From an uncultured Bacilli bacterium (GTDB taxonomy: Bacteria > Bacillota_I > Bacilli_A > RFN20 > CAG-826), in contig CALVRY010000049.1 of assembly GCA_944358755.1 (NCBI GenBank), positions 1-8,159 of the forward strand: 8,159 nt of DNA, read 5' to 3'. The notes below the pieces were generated by a model. That model did no database searches and had not been told where the DNA came from. It saw nothing but the letters and a program-made list of their open reading frames with translations. Below, piece after piece: positions 5,370 through 8,159 of this stretch. The position numbers were made by a program, and so were the translations under genes. The stretch's first letter is position 1. Each line of letters starts with the position of its first letter.

Positions 5370-7119
5370 TTTCAATCCTTAAAATATCTTTTACAACTGA
5401 ACTAACATCGACTTTATTTAAAATTTCTTGTTCTAAAATATTTCCTTTTCCAACAAAAGAAAGCGGAATAGCTCTTGTATAAATTTTACCTTTATAGCCA
5501 AGCTTATTAAGAGTTAACACTAAGTTTGCTGTAAAACCATTTTCAACTCCATAAGGGTCATAAATATATAAATTTTCATACTTCAATAAATCATTTACCG
5601 CATCAAGTTCAAAATCTTTTAAGAATAGTGCATTAAAAATATTTACTTCGTGTCCTTTAAGTTCAGAGATTAAATTTAAAAGATGAGGCCCCATTGAAAT
5701 TAAAGCAATTTTGTTTGAATTCCCTTTTTGCAATAAATCGAATTTTCTCTCATTAATATCCTCGTTTTGAGATAAATCAACATCATTAAAATCTTTATAA
5801 TTAGCTGTATATCTTATCGCCATAGGATGTTTGTATTTTTTAGCGTAATCAAGTAAACGTTTTGCATCTTTTTTATCTTTTGGCATAGCTAAAACAAAAT
5901 TAGGGATTGAATAAAAGAAACCATCATCGTAAATTCCTTGATGAGTCTCGCCATCATGCCCAATTAGTCCACAACGATCAATTAATAATGTGACATGTTG
6001 ATTGGTACGAGCAATATCGTGAATAAGTTCATCATATGCTCTTTGTAAAAAAGTCGAATACATAAATAAATATGCGTGATATCCATTAACCGCAAACGAA
6101 TTAGCAAAAATTGCTGAATGTTCTTCACTTATTCCAACATCAAAAGTTCTATCTTTTAATTCGCTAAATAAATTTCCGAGTTTGGCACCAACTGTAGTCG
6201 ATGGACAAATCGCAATACTTTTTTCATTTTTTAGCATGTCTTCATGCACTAAATCGGCAAAAATTTGTGAAAAAGATACTAAATTTTTACCTAAATCAAT
6301 TTTTGGCTTACCTGTTTCTTTATTAAATGGATTAACAAAATGATATTCACCAGTATGATCTTCTTCAGAATATTTATAGCCTTCACCTTTTGAAGTCTTG
6401 ATGTGAAGGACTACACTTCTTGAACTTTTCTTAGCTTTATCAAATGCTTTTTTAAGTTGAGAAAAATCATCGCCATCAACCGGACCTAAATATTCAAATT
6501 TTGCATCTTTAAATACAATTCTTACAAAAGGATTTTTTCTAATTCCTTTTAATATGGCACTTAATCCGCCTGTAGTTGGTGTTATAGACATCTCATTGTC
6601 ATTAATAATGATGATAATTTTTGTATCTGCGATAACTAAATTATTTAAAGCCTCAAAACAAAGACCATTAGCAAGTCCGCCATCCCCAACAAAAGCAATA
6701 ACATTGTAATCTTCGTGATTTAAATCTCTAACTTTGGCAAAACCTAGAGCGGCACTTAAACTTGTTGAAGAATGTCCTGCATCATAAACGTCATATTTTG
6801 ATTCATTTATTTTTTGGAAACCATCGATTCCATTAGATTGTCTTAAATTAGTTAATGGTCTGCCAGTTAGAATTTTATATGGATACGAATTATGCCCAAT
6901 ATCAAAAATTATTTTATCTTTGTCAAAATCAAAAGACCTAAATAAAGCTATTGTTAAATTGGTAATTCCTAGATTACTAGATAAATGTCCTCCAAATTTT
7001 GAGCATTGATCAATGATTAAATTTTTAATGTTTTTAGATAACTCATTTAACTCATTCTTGCTTAAAAAAGGGATAACATGAAAATCGAAATTTTCATCAA
7101 GTTTTAAATTTTTTGCCAT
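5359..7119 (-). CDS. dxs: 1-deoxy-D-xylulose-5-phosphate synthase
   Basis: DXS condenses pyruvate and glyceraldehyde 3-phosphate, with thiamine diphosphate and Mg, in the first MEP step. In 586 residues (somewhat short; E. coli 620) it has the N-terminal block G-G-H-L-S-S-N-L-G (43-51), D-I-G-H-N-S-Y-P (73-80), G-H-S-S-T-S (115-120), the ThDP motif G-D-G (145-147) to N-D-N (173-175), the pyrimidine-domain S-E-E-H (331-334, catalytic Glu332), S-T-F-L-Q-R (355-360) and H-D-G-E-T-H-Q-G (388-395), and A-I-R-Y (434-437). The transketolase C-terminal domain (about 465-586) is more divergent: the usual glycine-rich E-E-x-x-x-x-G-G-F block reads Y-D-P-Y-G-V-E-N-G-F. Catalytic residues are kept, so it is probably active. 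It heads the cluster with ispH and uppS. No Shine-Dalgarno precedes the ATG; a TATAAT box 6 nt upstream suggests a leaderless message. Confidence 0.96.
   Translation of the reverse strand: MAKNLKLDENFDFHVIPFLSKNELNELSKNIKNLIIDQCSKFGGHLSSNLGITNLTIALFRSFDFDKDKIIFDIGHNSYPYKILTGRPLTNLRQSNGIDGFQKINESKYDVYDAGHSSTSLSAALGFAKVRDLNHEDYNVIAFVGDGGLANGLCFEALNNLVIADTKIIIIINDNEMSITPTTGGLSAILKGIRKNPFVRIVFKDAKFEYLGPVDGDDFSQLKKAFDKAKKSSRSVVLHIKTSKGEGYKYSEEDHTGEYHFVNPFNKETGKPKIDLGKNLVSFSQIFADLVHEDMLKNEKSIAICPSTTVGAKLGNLFSELKDRTFDVGISEEHSAIFANSFAVNGYHAYLFMYSTFLQRAYDELIHDIARTNQHVTLLIDRCGLIGHDGETHQGIYDDGFFYSIPNFVLAMPKDKKDAKRLLDYAKKYKHPMAIRYTANYKDFNDVDLSQNEDINERKFDLLQKGNSNKIALISMGPHLLNLISELKGHEVNIFNALFLKDFELDAVNDLLKYENLYIYDPYGVENGFTANLVLTLNKLGYKGKIYTRAIPLSFVGKGNILEQEILNKVDVSSVVKDILRIENDN
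5367..5380 (-). promoter_or_regulatory. ispH ribosome binding site that selects ATG over TTG
   Basis: AAGGA at 5380-5376 on the minus strand lies within the dxs coding end. It is 6 nt from the ATG at 5369-5367 and directly adjacent to the TTG at 5375-5373. Normal spacing therefore supports the ATG and an 11-bp overlap with dxs. Confidence 0.75.
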
Positions 7120-7154
7120 ACAAAAATTATAGTAAATAGAAAAAGTATTTTCTA
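7119..7154 (-). promoter_or_regulatory. Putative dxs promoter giving a leaderless mRNA
   Basis: The minus strand has a perfect -10 TATAAT at 7131-7126, only 6 nt (TTTTGT) before the dxs ATG at 7119. A partial -35, TAGAAA (4/6), lies 17 nt upstream at 7154-7149. Initiation 7 nt after the -10 box would start the RNA on the A of ATG. The 20 nt before the ATG hold no G-rich ribosome binding site, unlike every other gene start in the window. The -35 lies inside the 3' arm of the hairpin at 7201-7142. Confidence 0.65.
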
Positions 7155-7201
7155 TTGCTATTTAACATTTTATTGAAAAATAACAAGGAAGAAAATACTT
7201 T
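7142..7201 (-). terminator. Long A-U-rich hairpin between the EF-G-like gene and dxs
   Basis: A perfect 12-bp inverted repeat (AAAGTATTTTCT at 7142-7153, AGAAAATACTTT at 7190-7201) encloses a second 9-bp stem (7155-7163 with 7178-7186, one G-U in minus-strand RNA), separated by a 3x1 internal loop and capped by 14 nt. The RNA continues UUCUAUUU, so it may be the terminator of the upstream EF-G-like gene, whose stop is 31 nt before. The stem is nearly all A-U, and it also overlaps the dxs -35, so an operator role is possible. The pairing is clear; its function is inferred. Confidence 0.55.
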
Positions 7202-7231
7202 AATTTTTTTGAAAAAGCCAGCAAAACACAA

Positions 7232-8159
7232 CTATTTTTGATTTAACAACGAATTTTCTTTAATAACTTTCTCTTTTAGTTGATGAGGAACTTCTTCGTA
7301 CGAATAGAACGTTCTATTGAAATAACCACTACCTTGGGTTAAAACTTTTAACTTAGTAACGTAATCTAATGTCTCGGCTTCTGGAAGTAAAACTTCAACC
7401 ATTGTTGTTTCATTTTCCTTATCAACAATATTTTGAATTCTACCTCTTCTTGAATTGAGATCGTTTAAGACGTCACCTAAATATTTATTATCAATGTAAA
7501 TATTTACATTGAGGATAGGTTCTAAAATTGTAGGAGCGGCTTTCATATAAGCATCTTTAAATGCAAGAATTGCTGCCATCTTGAAAGCAAGTTCGTTTGA
7601 ATCGACAGGGTGATATTTCCCATCAAGAAGAGTTGCTTTACAATTTATGACTGGGAAACCAGCAAGTAAACCTTCGTTTAATGCTTCATAGAAACCTTTT
7701 TCGATTGATGGGAAATAGTTTTTAGGAACGGCACCACCGAAAATTTCTTCAGCAAATTCGATTTTTTCGCTTGGTTCAAATTTCATTTCAACTACACCAT
7801 AGAAACCACTTCCGCCGCTTTGCTTAATATATCTTCCATTACCACTTGCTTCTTTAGTGATGGTTTCACGATAACAAATCTTTGGTTCAACTGTTGAAAC
7901 ATCAACTGTATATGTTGATTTAAGTTTTGCTAAAACAAAATTAATATGAGTTTCACTTAATCCGCCAAGTAAAAGTTGTTTAGTTTCAGTATTTCTCTTA
8001 ACTTCAAGAGTTTTGTCTTCTCTAACAATTTTTGCAAGACCACTTGATAATTTTTCGTCATCTTTTTTATCTTTTGTGACCAAAGCTTTGAAATAAACTT
8101 CGGTTGGGAAACCAATTTCTTTAAATTTAATGTGATTATCTTTATCGCAAATTGTAAAT
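7232..8159 (-). CDS. EF-G-like translational GTPase, C-terminal 308 residues (N-terminus outside window)
   Basis: The frame is open to the window edge; the apparent TTG start at 8083 is internal, because in-frame homologous sequence continues upstream (F-K-E-I-G-F-P-T-E-V-Y-F-K-A before it). The visible part holds EF-G domain III (D-D-E-K-L-S-S-G-L, then L-L-L-G-G-L-S-E-T-H), domain IV (Y-R-E-T-I, S-G-G-S-G-F-Y-G, G-G-A-V-P, D-G-K-Y-H-P-V-D-S) and domain V (L-N-S-R-R-G-R-I). The GTPase domain is not seen. H-P-V-D-S and K-Q-S-G-G are features I associate with the EF-G paralogue (EF-G2-like) rather than main FusA, which usually has S-G-G-R-G-Q and H-x-V-D-S-S-E. It could be a secondary translocase or ribosome-recycling/rescue factor. 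It ends in TAG, 112 nt before dxs, and seems a separate transcription unit. Confidence 0.88.
   Translation of the reverse strand, partial: FTICDKDNHIKFKEIGFPTEVYFKALVTKDKKDDEKLSSGLAKIVREDKTLEVKRNTETKQLLLGGLSETHINFVLAKLKSTYTVDVSTVEPKICYRETITKEASGNGRYIKQSGGSGFYGVVEMKFEPSEKIEFAEEIFGGAVPKNYFPSIEKGFYEALNEGLLAGFPVINCKATLLDGKYHPVDSNELAFKMAAILAFKDAYMKAAPTILEPILNVNIYIDNKYLGDVLNDLNSRRGRIQNIVDKENETTMVEVLLPEAETLDYVTKLKVLTQGSGYFNRTFYSYEEVPHQLKEKVIKENSLLNQK

Noticed and set aside
5370..5375. TTG at 5375 as the ispH start (287 residues)
   Set aside because: The AAGGA site directly abuts this TTG; the ATG at 5369 has a normal 6-nt spacing and agrees with the family N-terminus.
8081..8083. TTG at 8083 as the start of a complete 283-residue gene
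   Set aside because: The frame stays open to the window edge and the upstream residues continue the EF-G domain, so this is an internal Leu codon of a partial gene.
1..8159. Mycoplasma genetic code (UGA as Trp)
   Set aside because: Conserved Trp residues use TGG, and dxs ends at TGA exactly where ispH begins, so the standard code fits.

Overview
The window looks like a chromosomal housekeeping segment from a low-GC bacterium of the Firmicutes/Bacilli side, plausibly a genome-reduced relative of the Mollicutes (Acholeplasma-like, or an uncultured gut Bacilli lineage). The reasons are A+T-rich DNA with GAA/AAA/ATT-type codon use, short intergenic gaps, and Bacillus-like gene content and order. 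Tryptophan is read from TGG (for example in NusA and UppS), and dxs ends at a TGA that overlaps the next gene. The code is therefore standard, not the UGA=Trp code of Mycoplasma and Spiroplasma. Species placement is inference.

All eight genes lie on the minus strand, so transcription runs from high to low coordinates. There are three blocks. (1) 8159-7232 is the C-terminal part of an EF-G-like translational GTPase, followed by a 60-nt A+U-rich hairpin. (2) 7119-3787 is a tight isoprenoid cluster, dxs-ispH-uppS: first and last enzymes of the MEP pathway plus undecaprenyl diphosphate synthase. The genes overlap by 11 bp or are 2 bp apart. It appears to start from a promoter whose -10 box sits 6 nt before the dxs ATG, which suggests a leaderless mRNA. 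(3) 3516-1 is the rimP-nusA-ylxR-infB operon. It follows a 270-bp intergenic region holding weak terminator hairpins, an imperfect repeat 60 bp apart, a TTGACA promoter, and a two-hairpin leader whose second hairpin looks like an intrinsic terminator just before the rimP ribosome binding site.

The genes cover lipid-carrier supply for the cell wall (dxs, ispH, uppS) and ribosome maturation, transcription elongation and translation initiation (rimP, nusA, ylxR, infB, and the EF-G paralogue). In Bacillus subtilis uppS and rimP belong to one longer chromosomal run (uppS-cdsA-dxr-rasP-proS-polC-rimP-nusA-ylxR-ylxQ-infB). Here the genes between uppS and rimP, and ylxQ, are absent, so the locus looks like a collapsed version with dxs and ispH placed upstream.

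I found no mobile element, CRISPR array, tRNA, rRNA or defence system, and no wholly new system. The features most worth following are the roughly 200-residue charged tail on NusA with its Asp/Glu/Tyr-rich end, the apparent leaderless start of dxs, and the putative attenuator before rimP.
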